From: Chloroflexota bacterium
Lineage (GTDB): Bacteria > Chloroflexota > UBA11872 > UBA12225
Length of the DNA: 34,817 nt
Direction: 5' to 3'
Assembly: GCA_016199265.1 (NCBI GenBank)
Contig: JACQGX010000364.1
Coordinates: 1 to 34,817 of the forward strand
The notes beneath the pieces were generated by a model that saw only the letters and a program-made list of their open reading frames with translations, had not been told where the DNA came from and did not search any database. Below, piece by piece: positions 26,806 to 34,817 of the stretch (positions are counted from its first letter, which is position 1; each line of letters starts with the position of its first letter). Position numbers and translations under genes: made by a program.

Positions 26806-27642
26806 ATGGCACTGACGATCGAAAGCAAGGCATTAGCTCCTGGGAGTACGGCCGCAGCGGCCACGGAATCGGCTATCGGACGGCGGAACCTTACGCCAGA
26901 AGAGCGCCGCATGTACGACGAGCAGGGGTACGTCATCATCCCGGCCGTCTTTCCCCCGGAGGAACTGGAGGCCATCGACCAGGAAATCGACGGCATACTT
27001 GCCCGGCGGACAGCGGAACGGCAGGCGAGTCAGGAGAAGGGAGAGAGGCAGCCGTCACGCCCCAAGGGACACCACGATGAGACCGGGCCCATTCTTCAAT
27101 TGGGCCTGCGATCGGCGGTCTGCCAGCGCTTCGCGCAGGACGAGCGCGTGCTCGACCTGATCGACGACATCGTCAAGCCGGGGATCGCCATCTACTCGGT
27201 GAAGCTGATCGCCAAGCCACCGCACACCGATGTGGTGTGCCACTGGCACCAGGACGACGCCTACTACGTGCTCAATTCGGACAGCCAAACACGCATGTCG
27301 GTGTGGGTGCCGCTGCAAGACGCGCACGAGAGGAACGGCTGCTTGTGGGTGTTGCCCGAGAGCCACAAGTGGGGGCTGCAGCCGCACGTCACGTACGACT
27401 ACGGCCAGTGCCGCCGCGCGATGCGCTACGAGGACATCGACGTGTCTCGCGCCATCCCAGTGCCGGTCAGGGCAGGGTCGGCGGTGCTCTTCAGCGCGCT
27501 CCTGTGGCACTACTCCAAAGGCAATGACACCGATCGGGTGCGCCGCGCCTTCATCACTTCCTACCAGGAAGCGACCGTCCCGCGGGGCAACGGCGACCAA
27601 TGGAAGATCCTCCGCCCGGCTGCTGCCGCCGAAAGCGAGTAG
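26806..27642 (+). CDS. Phytanoyl-CoA dioxygenase (PhyH) family protein
   Basis: YDEQGYVIIPAVFPPEELEAIDQEIDGIL; HTDVVCHWHQDDAYYVLNSDSQTRMSVWVPLQDAHERNGCLWVLPESHKWG; AGSAVLFSALLWHYSKGNDTDRVRRAFITSYQEA. Confidence 0.92.
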   Translation: MALTIESKALAPGSTAAAATESAIGRRNLTPEERRMYDEQGYVIIPAVFPPEELEAIDQEIDGILARRTAERQASQEKGERQPSRPKGHHDETGPILQLGLRSAVCQRFAQDERVLDLIDDIVKPGIAIYSVKLIAKPPHTDVVCHWHQDDAYYVLNSDSQTRMSVWVPLQDAHERNGCLWVLPESHKWGLQPHVTYDYGQCRRAMRYEDIDVSRAIPVPVRAGSAVLFSALLWHYSKGNDTDRVRRAFITSYQEATVPRGNGDQWKILRPAAAAESE

Positions 27643-27691
27643 GGCCAAGCACCTGAGAATCTGGCAGCTTGCTGCGCGAAATCCTGCACGC

Positions 27692-28699
27692 CTACACGAA
27701 GTACCGGCCGGCCACCTGACGCGCGAAGTTGCGCCCCATCACCCGGTAGCCTTCGGCGTCCGGGTGCAACTGGTCGGGCAGCAAGTGCGCGTATTCCGGG
27801 CCGAACACCGCCGTGCCATCCACGTAGTGCACGTTGCGGTCGCCGCGCGACCGCAGCGCCCCCACCGCCAGGGCGACCTCCTCGCGCATGGCTTGCAGGG
27901 TGAACCCGACGGCGTTTTTCGTTGTCTCCCGCGGCGGCGAGTAGATTGGCGACATCACCACGAACGGCGTGTCGCGGTGCCGCTCGCGCACGATCTGGAC
28001 GAAGCCGATGATCGCCGGCTGGAACGTCCTCGGGTTCAGGCTGGCCGCGCCGTAGATGTTGATGCCGACACACATCGAAAGATAGCCGGCCGGCAAGTCC
28101 CGGATCAGCCGCGCGACCATTGGGTCCAGGTGGCACTGGCCGCCGTACCCCAAGCACGTCAGGTGCAGTCCCCGCTCGCGGGCGACGATCGCCGGCCACG
28201 TCTGCGTCGGGCTCACGGCCGCCCGGCACTGCGTGATCGAGCTGCCGTACGTCACCCACCGCGGCCGCGCGTCCTCGGCGGGCGCGAGCGTCGCACCCGC
28301 GCTGAGCGCCAGTGACCGCAAACGAAACGTCCCGAACTGGGGCAACCAGAGCTCGATCAGCTTCTCGCCGGCAGGCAGATCGTCGAACGCGAACGCCTCC
28401 TGCCCCGCCATCGGCTGCGACGCGACGATGCGGCCGTCAACGCACAGATCGACCGGCGCCATCTCGGGCTGCGGCTCGATCGTGCCCTGCACCGTCGTCG
28501 TCGCGCTGCGAAACGCCAGCCGCACCCCGGCCGGCATCGCCGCCCGCTCGACCAATGCCTCCGGTGGAAAGAGCGCCAGATCTTCGTGGGGCAGCCGCCA
28601 CGGCTGCGACCACTCGGCGGTGTGCTGCAGCGAGATCGCCCCGTGCCACCGCAGCCGCTCATCGCTAGGACGAACCTCCATCCGTTCCGTCGGGTCCAT
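27692..28699 (-). CDS. SGNH/GDSL hydrolase family protein with N-terminal beta-sandwich-like region
   Basis: MDPTERMEVRPSDERLRWHGAISLQHTAEWSQPWRLP...; PRWVTYGSSITQCRAAVSPTQTWPAIVARERGLHLTCLGYGGQCHLDPMVARLIRDLP; DQLHPDAEGYRVMGRNFA. Confidence 0.85.
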   Translation of the reverse strand: MDPTERMEVRPSDERLRWHGAISLQHTAEWSQPWRLPHEDLALFPPEALVERAAMPAGVRLAFRSATTTVQGTIEPQPEMAPVDLCVDGRIVASQPMAGQEAFAFDDLPAGEKLIELWLPQFGTFRLRSLALSAGATLAPAEDARPRWVTYGSSITQCRAAVSPTQTWPAIVARERGLHLTCLGYGGQCHLDPMVARLIRDLPAGYLSMCVGINIYGAASLNPRTFQPAIIGFVQIVRERHRDTPFVVMSPIYSPPRETTKNAVGFTLQAMREEVALAVGALRSRGDRNVHYVDGTAVFGPEYAHLLPDQLHPDAEGYRVMGRNFARQVAGRYFV

Positions 28700-28785
28700 A
28701 GACGTCGCCTTCTCCCTCCCGTATCCGCGGTAGTCGCGGTGCTCGCGTAGTCGTCCCCTGGTGATACCAGACGGCCACCATTCCG

Positions 28786-29175
28786 TCACGGCACGGTGAC
28801 GATCGCGTCGGCCTCGATCTCGACGAGCATCTCCGGCGAGATCAGGCGCCGGACCTCGACCATACTCGTGGCGGGCCGGATCTGGCCGAAGAACTCGCCG
28901 TGCGCCCGACCAATTTGCGCCCAATCGTCGATGTTCGTGACGTAGATGCGCGTGCGCACCACGTCCCGCAGCTCGGCCCCGGCGGCGCGCAGGGCGCGCT
29001 CGATATTCCGCAGCGTCTGTACCGTCTGGGCGTAAGGGTCGCCACCGCCGACTACCGCGCCGCTCTCGTCGGTCGCCGTCGTGCCGGAGATGTGCACCAC
29101 CTGCCCGACGCGCACCGCGCGCGAATAGCCGACGATCGGCTCCCATGGTGTCCCACTGGAAATGTTCTGCCGCAT
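28786..29175 (-). CDS. RidA family protein
   Basis: [97 protein letters not shown]. Confidence 0.88.
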   Translation of the reverse strand: MRQNISSGTPWEPIVGYSRAVRVGQVVHISGTTATDESGAVVGGGDPYAQTVQTLRNIERALRAAGAELRDVVRTRIYVTNIDDWAQIGRAHGEFFGQIRPATSMVEVRRLISPEMLVEIEADAIVTVP

Positions 29176-29248
29176 TGGCCGCATCAGTGCGTGAACTTTA
29201 CTTTCCCAAACCGCGAAAGTAAACCTCCCATGCTCAAAAGGAGGAGCA

Positions 29249-30175
29249 TTAGCCTGGCCCATCGAGCGCCGCCGCTAGCTCGTCGACGACTTCGACCAGG
29301 GTCTGGCCACGTTGGCGTGTCTCCGGCGTTTCCTGCCCGAGCGGGGTGTGTTCCACGAAGCGGTAGAGGTCGGCGGCGCCTTCGAGGATGCGCGGCGTCA
29401 GGCCCAGCGCGCCGAAGGTAGCGGCGATCTCCTCCATCTCACCCACCCAACGGTACGCCTTGGGCGGCATGCCGGGCACGCTCCGTTCCAGCGAGGTCCA
29501 GAGCGTCTGCTGGCTCTGCTGCAGCTCGGCCCGCAGCGCTTCGCTCAAGCCCATCTTTTCGCCGGCCACCAGCAGCTCCGTCCCGAGCGCCGTCAGTCCC
29601 TTGGTCAGCGCCGCGTAGCACATCTTGAGGCCAGAAGCCTGGCCGACATCGGTGCCGATCACGCGCACGTCGAGCCCATGGTCGCGCAGCGCCGCGAGCT
29701 CGGCGGCGTGTTCGGCGGAGGCGTAGATGCGCGGCCCGGCGCCGCCCGGCCTGGGGGGCCCGCCGATGATGCCCGCGTCCACAAAGCGCGCACCGGCGTC
29801 GCCGATGAGCCGCGCGATCGCGCGCGCCGTTTGTGGGGCGATCGCGTTCAGGTCGGCGTATAGCAGCGATCTGCCCGCCGTCCCCGTCGTCCTCGTCGTG
29901 CCTGCTTCGCGCAGCGCCGCGGCGACACGCCCGGCCAGGTCCTGGGCACGCGCCGGCGGCAGAACCGACAGCAACACGTCGGCCTCGCCCACCAGCGTCA
30001 CCAGGTCGCCCACGTCCTCGATACCCGCCCCGGCGGCCAGCCCTGCAGTGCGCCGGCTCCGCCCCTCCAGCGCGGTGATGACCCGCAGCCCGGCGTGGCG
30101 CAGTACCGCGCCAATCGCGTGGCCCATGTCCCCCGGACTCATCACCGCCACCGTCGGTGCCGTTCCCGTCGCCAT
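29249..30175 (-). CDS. NAD(P)-dependent dehydrogenase with DUF1932 C-terminal domain (6PGDH-like)
   Basis: [107 protein letters not shown]. Confidence 0.88.
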   Translation of the reverse strand: MATGTAPTVAVMSPGDMGHAIGAVLRHAGLRVITALEGRSRRTAGLAAGAGIEDVGDLVTLVGEADVLLSVLPPARAQDLAGRVAAALREAGTTRTTGTAGRSLLYADLNAIAPQTARAIARLIGDAGARFVDAGIIGGPPRPGGAGPRIYASAEHAAELAALRDHGLDVRVIGTDVGQASGLKMCYAALTKGLTALGTELLVAGEKMGLSEALRAELQQSQQTLWTSLERSVPGMPPKAYRWVGEMEEIAATFGALGLTPRILEGAADLYRFVEHTPLGQETPETRQRGQTLVEVVDELAAALDGPG

Positions 30176-30353
30176 GCTTTTCCTCCTTGTGGTGATCCTT
30201 GACCAGCCTACCACGTGGCAGGTGTGCACCGGCAGCGCTCGACATCGCCCTTGTTGCATACTGCATCCGCGAGCGCACCTTCTTCTGACGGACGATGGTG
30301 CCCGAGGATTGGGGCTCGTTTCGGCCCGCCGGACGAGCGCCCAAGGAGGAGCG

Positions 30354-30641
30354 ATGATCGAGCGGATCGAAACCGCCTACTACCGCACCGTCGCGCGGCA
30401 GGCGCTGGCGATGGCCGGCGCGGCCGGGCTGCGGACGAGCAGCCACTACGCCGACGAGCTCAGCGCCCATCTCCTGTGTGCCAGCCGCGATCCCGTCTAT
30501 CTCGAAAAGCACGCCTTTGCGCTCGATCCGTTTCTCCAACGGCCGCAAGTGGTGACACACGGCCACGTGCGCCCGACCGAGGAACCCGGTGCCGGACTAC
30601 GCTTCGACGAGGCAGCGCTGGCGCGCTATCGATACCTTTGA
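30354..30641 (+). pseudogene. Mandelate racemase / muconate lactonizing enzyme (enolase superfamily) with core apparently deleted
   Basis: AAGGAGGA RBS + MIERIETAYYR (MLE-type first strand) runs directly into TVARQALAMAGAAGLRTSSHYADELSAHLLCASRDPVYLEKHAFALDPFLQRPQVVTHGHVRPTEEPGAGLRFDEAALARYRYL (MLE C-terminus). 95 codons versus roughly 350+ for the family. Confidence 0.65.
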
Positions 30642-30996
30642 CGGCGACGGACAACTCCTGCGGCTTGGGCTTCAGGCGTACACGCTGGGCCTCGCCTATG
30701 AGTTCGACCCGTCTTTTGGGCATTCAATCTGTAGGGTAGATCCGCTTCCCCACCAACTCACCGTCTCCCTCACGCCCAACGAGAGACGCACTGCCGAGGA
30801 TCGCCGTGACTGTTACTGGCTCTACGTCGTGACGCACTGTCACACTCAGCCAACGCTCTACGCGCCCATCAAGGATCCTGCGCGTCTCCCCTGGCACGAG
30901 GTCCGTAAGGTCGACCACTATTACCTTTCGGTAGACGCCATTTCTCACCCGATCCGGCTCCGCGAGGACTCCGTGCCATACAATCCTGCGCCATGA
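30622..30996 (+). pseudogene. Remnant of SNF2/DEAD-like helicase with DUF3883 C-terminus, ATPase core missing
   Basis: Frame of ORF 30589..30996: ...LGLAYEFDPSFGHSICRVDPLPHQL (resembles region just before the Walker A segment in defence-island helicases) joined to TVSLTPNERRTAEDRRDCYWLYVVTHCHTQPTLYAPIKDPARLPWHEVRKVDHYYLSVDAI (DUF3883-like). Confidence 0.55.
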
Positions 30997-32684
30997 CCCC
31001 CGATCGGTTGCGAGCATTGATCGCCGGCGGCGAGACGCTGGACGTAGAGCTCAAGGGCGAACGCAACGGGCCGCTGTCTGACCGTGAGATCGTAGAGACC
31101 GTTGTTTGTCTCGCCAACCGACCCGGGAGCGAGATCGGGTGGCTGCTCGTCGGCGTCGAGGACGATGGCACCGTGACCGGCGCTCAGCCACGGCACGCCG
31201 GCGGTATCGATCCGCACCGTGTGCAGGCTCTGATCGCCAACCGAACCCGCCCGGCGCTTACCTGCCGAACCGAGGTAGTGCCGCTGGATGGCAAGCCCGT
31301 GCTCGTGGTCGAGGTCCCTACGGCCCAGACGCCGGTGGGGACGGCAGACGGCACCTACCTGCGTCGCGCTCTCGGTGGACGGGGAACACCAGCCTGCATC
31401 CCGTTCCACTTCCACGAAATGCAGGCACGGCAGGCCGACCGCGGACACCTCGACTACTCTTCACTAACCGTGCCCGATGCGCAATGGGGGGATCTCGATC
31501 CCCTCGAGTTCGAACGCTTCCGGCGCAGTATCCGCGAGAGCGGCGGCCTGGGGGACCGTACCCTCGTCGAGCTGCCGGACCTCGAGCTAGCCAAGGCGCT
31601 GGGGGCCGTCGAGGCGAATCATCGGGTGAGCGGGGTGCGAGTACTGGGCCTGCTGCTTTTCGGGCGAGAGGAGGCGCTCCGCCGCCTGATTCCGACTCAC
31701 GAGGTAGCTTTCCAGGTCCTCTCTGGAACCGAGGTCGAGGTCAACGACTTCTTCCGCTGGCCGCTGACGCGCGTGATGGACGAGCTGATGGGCCGCTTTC
31801 GGGCGCGCTACCGTGAGGATGAGCTGCAGGTGGGCATGCAGCGCATCGGCATCCCCGAGTACCCGGCGCGCGCCTACCGCGAAGGCATCGCCAATGCGTT
31901 CATTCATCGGGATTACTCCCGCCTGGGTGCGGTCCACATGCAATGGCACGACGACAGAATCGAGATCTCGAATCCCGGCGGGTTCCCCGACGGCGTACGC
32001 CTCGATAATCTGCTGGTCACACCACCGCGGCCGCGGAACCCTCTACTGGCCGACGCCTTCAAGCGCGCCGGAATCGTCGAGCGCACAGCGCGTGGGATCG
32101 ACACCATCTTCTACGAGCAACTGCGCAATGGCCACCCGCCGCCGTCGTACGAGCGCAGCACAAGCACCGACGTCATCTTGGTACTGCCTGGTGGCGCGCC
32201 GCACGTCGCGTTCGTCCGCTTGGCGGTCGAGGAGAGCCAAGCCGACCATCCGCTTGGTCTCGATCAGCTTCTCATCCTGAACCGGCTGTGGCAGGAGCGG
32301 CGGCTGACTGCGGAGCACGCGGAGCACCTCATCCAGAAACCAGAAAGTGACGCCCGTGCCGTGTTGGAGGCACTTGTCGAGAGAGGTCTACTGGAAGCCA
32401 GAGGCGCAGGAAAAGGTCGTGGCTATCATCTTTCGGCTGCGACGTACCGCCGGCTGGGCGAACCGGCGGCCTACGTGCGGCAACGAGGCTTCGAGCCGCT
32501 GCAGCAGGAGCAGATGATCCTGCAATACGTGCGAGCGCATGGTTCCATCACGCGTGCCCAGGCCGCCGAGTTGTGCCAGATCAGTCTATTCCAGGCAACC
32601 CGTTTACTCTCCAAGCTTGTCAAGGAGGGCAAGTTGATGGCGCGGGGCGCCCACAAGAGCACACGTTATGAACTCCGCTCGTAA
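30993..32684 (+). CDS. AlbA_2 (Schlafen-like) / ATP-binding HATPase_c_4 protein, RecG-related transcriptional-regulator type
   Basis: IAGGETLDVELKGERNGPLSDREIVETVVCLANRPGSEIGWLLVGVEDDGTVTGAQ; YREGIANAFIHRDYSRLGAVHMQWHDDRIEISNPGGFPDGVRLDNLLVTPPRPRNPLLADAFKRAGIVERTARGIDTIF; C-terminal winged-helix-like YVRAHGSITRAQAAELCQISLFQATRLLSKLVKEGKL. Confidence 0.9.
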   Translation: MTPDRLRALIAGGETLDVELKGERNGPLSDREIVETVVCLANRPGSEIGWLLVGVEDDGTVTGAQPRHAGGIDPHRVQALIANRTRPALTCRTEVVPLDGKPVLVVEVPTAQTPVGTADGTYLRRALGGRGTPACIPFHFHEMQARQADRGHLDYSSLTVPDAQWGDLDPLEFERFRRSIRESGGLGDRTLVELPDLELAKALGAVEANHRVSGVRVLGLLLFGREEALRRLIPTHEVAFQVLSGTEVEVNDFFRWPLTRVMDELMGRFRARYREDELQVGMQRIGIPEYPARAYREGIANAFIHRDYSRLGAVHMQWHDDRIEISNPGGFPDGVRLDNLLVTPPRPRNPLLADAFKRAGIVERTARGIDTIFYEQLRNGHPPPSYERSTSTDVILVLPGGAPHVAFVRLAVEESQADHPLGLDQLLILNRLWQERRLTAEHAEHLIQKPESDARAVLEALVERGLLEARGAGKGRGYHLSAATYRRLGEPAAYVRQRGFEPLQQEQMILQYVRAHGSITRAQAAELCQISLFQATRLLSKLVKEGKLMARGAHKSTRYELRS

Positions 32685-32685
32685 A

Positions 32686-32726
32686 TACGAGCGCGCTCGT
32701 AACAGATACGAGCGCGCTCGTATCTG
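32686..32726. repeat. Two copies of a perfect 16-bp palindrome TACGAGCGCGCTCGTA
   Basis: 32686-32701 and 32707-32722; the second extends to a 24-bp palindrome (32703-32726). An extra half-site CGCTCGTA lies at 32676-32683. Confidence 0.9.
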
Positions 32727-32876
32727 CAAGCATCTGCCCGAATCCTGCGCCCGAGAAGTACCCCGATGATCCCGAAAGAGTGCAAGCGTCTCGCCGCGGT
32801 TGACCTCCCAATTGCCGAGATCAGCGCTGGTAGGCACGGTACTCGCAAGACCGCACGTTGTGAACCCGGCTTGTAA

Positions 32877-32943
32877 TACTGCAACGAGGCTTCGATCTGG
32901 TAGAGCACTGCAGCGATTTGATCTGGAAACTCTCGTTGCAGTA
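32877..32943. repeat. Inverted repeat with 12-bp perfect arms
   Basis: TACTGCAACGAG (32877-32888) and CTCGTTGCAGTA (32932-32943), enclosing two GATCTGG direct repeats. Confidence 0.75.
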
Positions 32944-33151
32944 CTATCGACCACACAACCTGTCCCTGCCGCTGGCCAGCGCAGTGACGCCAAAGTCCCG
33001 TGGCGCCTCGTGACGTACCCCAGCGGGCGAGCCCAGCGATCATAGCACTCAGGCAGCCGCTACACCAGCCGGTGTGCCAAAGGAGACGCACAAGCGATGC
33101 CTGCACGGCCGGCGGTTGGTCGAGCACCAGCCTTGCCGAGGGGCTCGGCTA

Positions 33152-34543
33152 CCTGAGGCCTGATCATAAATACGCCGCGGCCGCGTGACCGCGGCCGCGG
33201 CGGCCTCGTATCGTCCGGTTGCCACACCACAACACGGAGGCAACTGGATGGTAGCCGAACTGGTCGCTGCCCCCTCGCTGCTGGTCGCCCTGCTCCTGCT
33301 CCTCGACCGCATCCCCATCCCACCGCCGCCGGCGAAGCGCCCCCGCGGGCGCCCCACGACCTACACGGATCGCCTGTTCCTCAAAGCGCTGGTGCTCATG
33401 ATCGTGCGCCACCTGGGCACGGTGCATGAGCGGCTGGCGATCGCTCAGGGGGCACCCGGCGGAGCCCACCGCCGAGATGCGGCAGTTGCGGACGCTGCTG
33501 ACGGAACAGGGACGCTTCCCGACCCGGCGCACCTGGGAACGGCGCCTGGCGCGCCTGCCCGCCACGCTGCCCGCCCAGATCGGGTGCCTGGGGCGTCACC
33601 TGGTGGTGGTGCTCCGGCCGTGGGACGTCGGCGGCCGCGCGGCGGCCATCGACCGCACCGTCCTGCGGGCGAAGGGGGGCGTCTGGCACCAGAAAGATCG
33701 CGAGGCAGGGCTCGTGCCGCACACGTCCATTGCTACGGAAGCCGGCTGGACGAAGAGCGGCTGGCATGGCTGGGTGTATGGGTGGAAACTCCATCTGGTC
33801 ACCACCGTCGCGGCGGTGTGGCTCCCCTTGGCCGCCGACCTCACGCCGGCCAACACGGCCGATAACGAGCACGCCCCCGTCCTGCTCGCCGACCTGCCCC
33901 GCGCGCTGCGGTTTCTGTGGGGCGACACCAGCGATAACGATCCGGACCGGCACACGCGCTGCGCCACGGCCGGGGTGATCCTGGTCGCCAGCAGTCGTGG
34001 CCGTGCCCGCCGCACGGACGCGGGCGCCAAGGTGCGCCAGGTCTTCCATGCGCTGCGTTCCAAGACGATCGAGCACTTCAACCAGCAGTGCAAGCGCCTC
34101 TTCGGTGGCCACGGGCAGGTGCCCACCCGAGGCCGCACCGCCACCCGGCGGCACGTGCTCGGTGCCGTCTTCGTCTATCAACTGCTCCTGCGCCACCGCG
34201 TTGCCACCGGTCGCCCGCTGCGCGTCGGCCTCAAGCCCTGCCTCCAGGCCGCCTGACCCACTGCCTGCCACCAAGTCCACCGCCATGTCCGTCGCCACTG
34301 CGCCGTACCGCCCCCGGCGGCCGCCTCCCGCCGGCCCACCCGGTCGCCGCCGCGGTGGGGCCTTCACGCCTCGCCGGCCGCCACCGGCCCGCCAGTGGCC
34401 ACTCGCACGGCCGCCGCCTGGTTCGCTGCCTCCCACTACGTGGCCCCCTGCCGGCCTGCTCCGGCGTCCCGCCACCGCCCTCCCCGCATCGCCTCCGGCT
34501 ACCCTCTCCAAGCACGCCTCCCGATTTGTGACCAGGCCTCAGA
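33152..34543 (+). mobile_element. Complete insertion sequence (IS4/IS5-like DDE), about 1.39 kb
   Basis: TIRs CTGAGGCCTGATCATAAAT (33153-33171) and ATTTGTGACCAGGCCTCAG (34524-34542), 17/19 match, TA flanking both ends (33150-33151, 34544-34545); encloses DDE transposase. Confidence 0.8.
33248..34256 (+). pseudogene. DDE transposase, frameshifted
   Basis: MVAELVAAPSLLVALLLLLDRIP...RGRPTTYTDRLFLKALVLMIVRHLGTVHERLAIAQG (frame of 33248) continues one frame over as HPAEPTAEMRQLRTLLTEQGRFPTRRTWERRLARLP...AIDRTVLRAKGGVWHQKD...LAADLTPANTADNEHAPVL...SKTIEHFNQQCKRLFG; switch at CAGGGGGCACCC (33447 region). Confidence 0.8.
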
Positions 34544-34628
34544 TAGTCCTCATCGAAGTCGGGACTCGACACCACTGCCCACGTTCCGGTGAAACTCATA
34601 GCTTGCTCCTGCCCGTTCGTGAGTTGCG

Positions 34629-34790
34629 CTACCCGCCCTCGGACTTGGCTGGGAGCTGGCAGATCTGGTTGATCATGGCCATGGTGTGGTAGGCGTCGGC
34701 GAGCGAGGGGGATGGGAACGGCGGCTGCTGGCCAGCGCGCACGCCGTCCAAGAAGGCGGTGGCCTGCTTCCAGGAGCCGGGCTTGAGGTG
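34629..34790 (-). pseudogene. C-terminal fragment of Gfo/Idh/MocA-like oxidoreductase
   Basis: Reverse strand HLKPGSWKQATAFLDGVRAGQQPPFPSPSLADAYHTMAMINQICQLPAKSEGG*; in-frame stop (TAG) immediately upstream at 34791-34793 where the sequence changes character. Confidence 0.55.
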
Positions 34791-34817
34791 CTATAGACAG
34801 TCAGATAATGTTCTGGA

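Noticed and set aside
30215-30739. 174-aa ORF overlapping the MLE remnant
   Set aside because: Out of frame with both recognisable remnants and without conserved motifs.
33175-33200. CCGCGGCCGCG-tgac-CGCGGCCGCGG hairpin as a regulatory site
   Set aside because: Strong hairpin but lies just inside the IS left end; most simply part of the IS (anti-read-through structure), so not claimed separately.
33396-34511. 371-aa antisense ORF across the IS
   Set aside because: Gly/Arg/Ala-rich shadow of the transposase and its GC-rich tail.

Overview
GC-rich bacterial chromosomal window. Lineage cannot be proven from sequence alone; the architecture and repeat style suggest Chloroflexota/Thermomicrobia-like (inference). 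From left to right it holds: the 3' end of one ABC-2-type permease and a second complete one; a membrane-fused spermidine-synthase-like protein; a CHAP-domain secreted protein behind a ~770-nt structured leader; an IlvD/Edd-type dehydratase; an AI-2E family permease; a GNAT protein; homoserine dehydrogenase; a 2-hydroxyacid dehydrogenase divergent from an SDR; a GH4 glycosidase; an ABC1/AarF kinase-like protein; MurJ; an SRPBCC fusion; IolD; an orphan HicB-like protein; an alpha/beta hydrolase; a beta-helix protein; a sulfatase-fold protein; a PhyH dioxygenase; an SGNH hydrolase; RidA; and a DUF1932-type dehydrogenase. The right end (30.3-34.8 kb) is a decay and insertion zone: two adjacent genes that appear to have lost their cores, an intact AlbA_2/HATPase-type gene, a complete IS with terminal inverted repeats and a frameshifted transposase, and a truncated Gfo/Idh/MocA fragment. 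The strongest unexplained signal is a recurring class of intergenic elements made of different heptanucleotide tandem repeats. The period is always 7 bp but the words differ. Most are arranged as inverted arm pairs, and they start on or just after stop codons. Other structure includes: a dispersed palindromic element; two 16-bp perfect palindromes spaced 21 bp centre to centre; a dyad overlapping divergent -10-like boxes; and a hairpin abutting the hom start codon. All family calls come from reading the translations; no searches were run.
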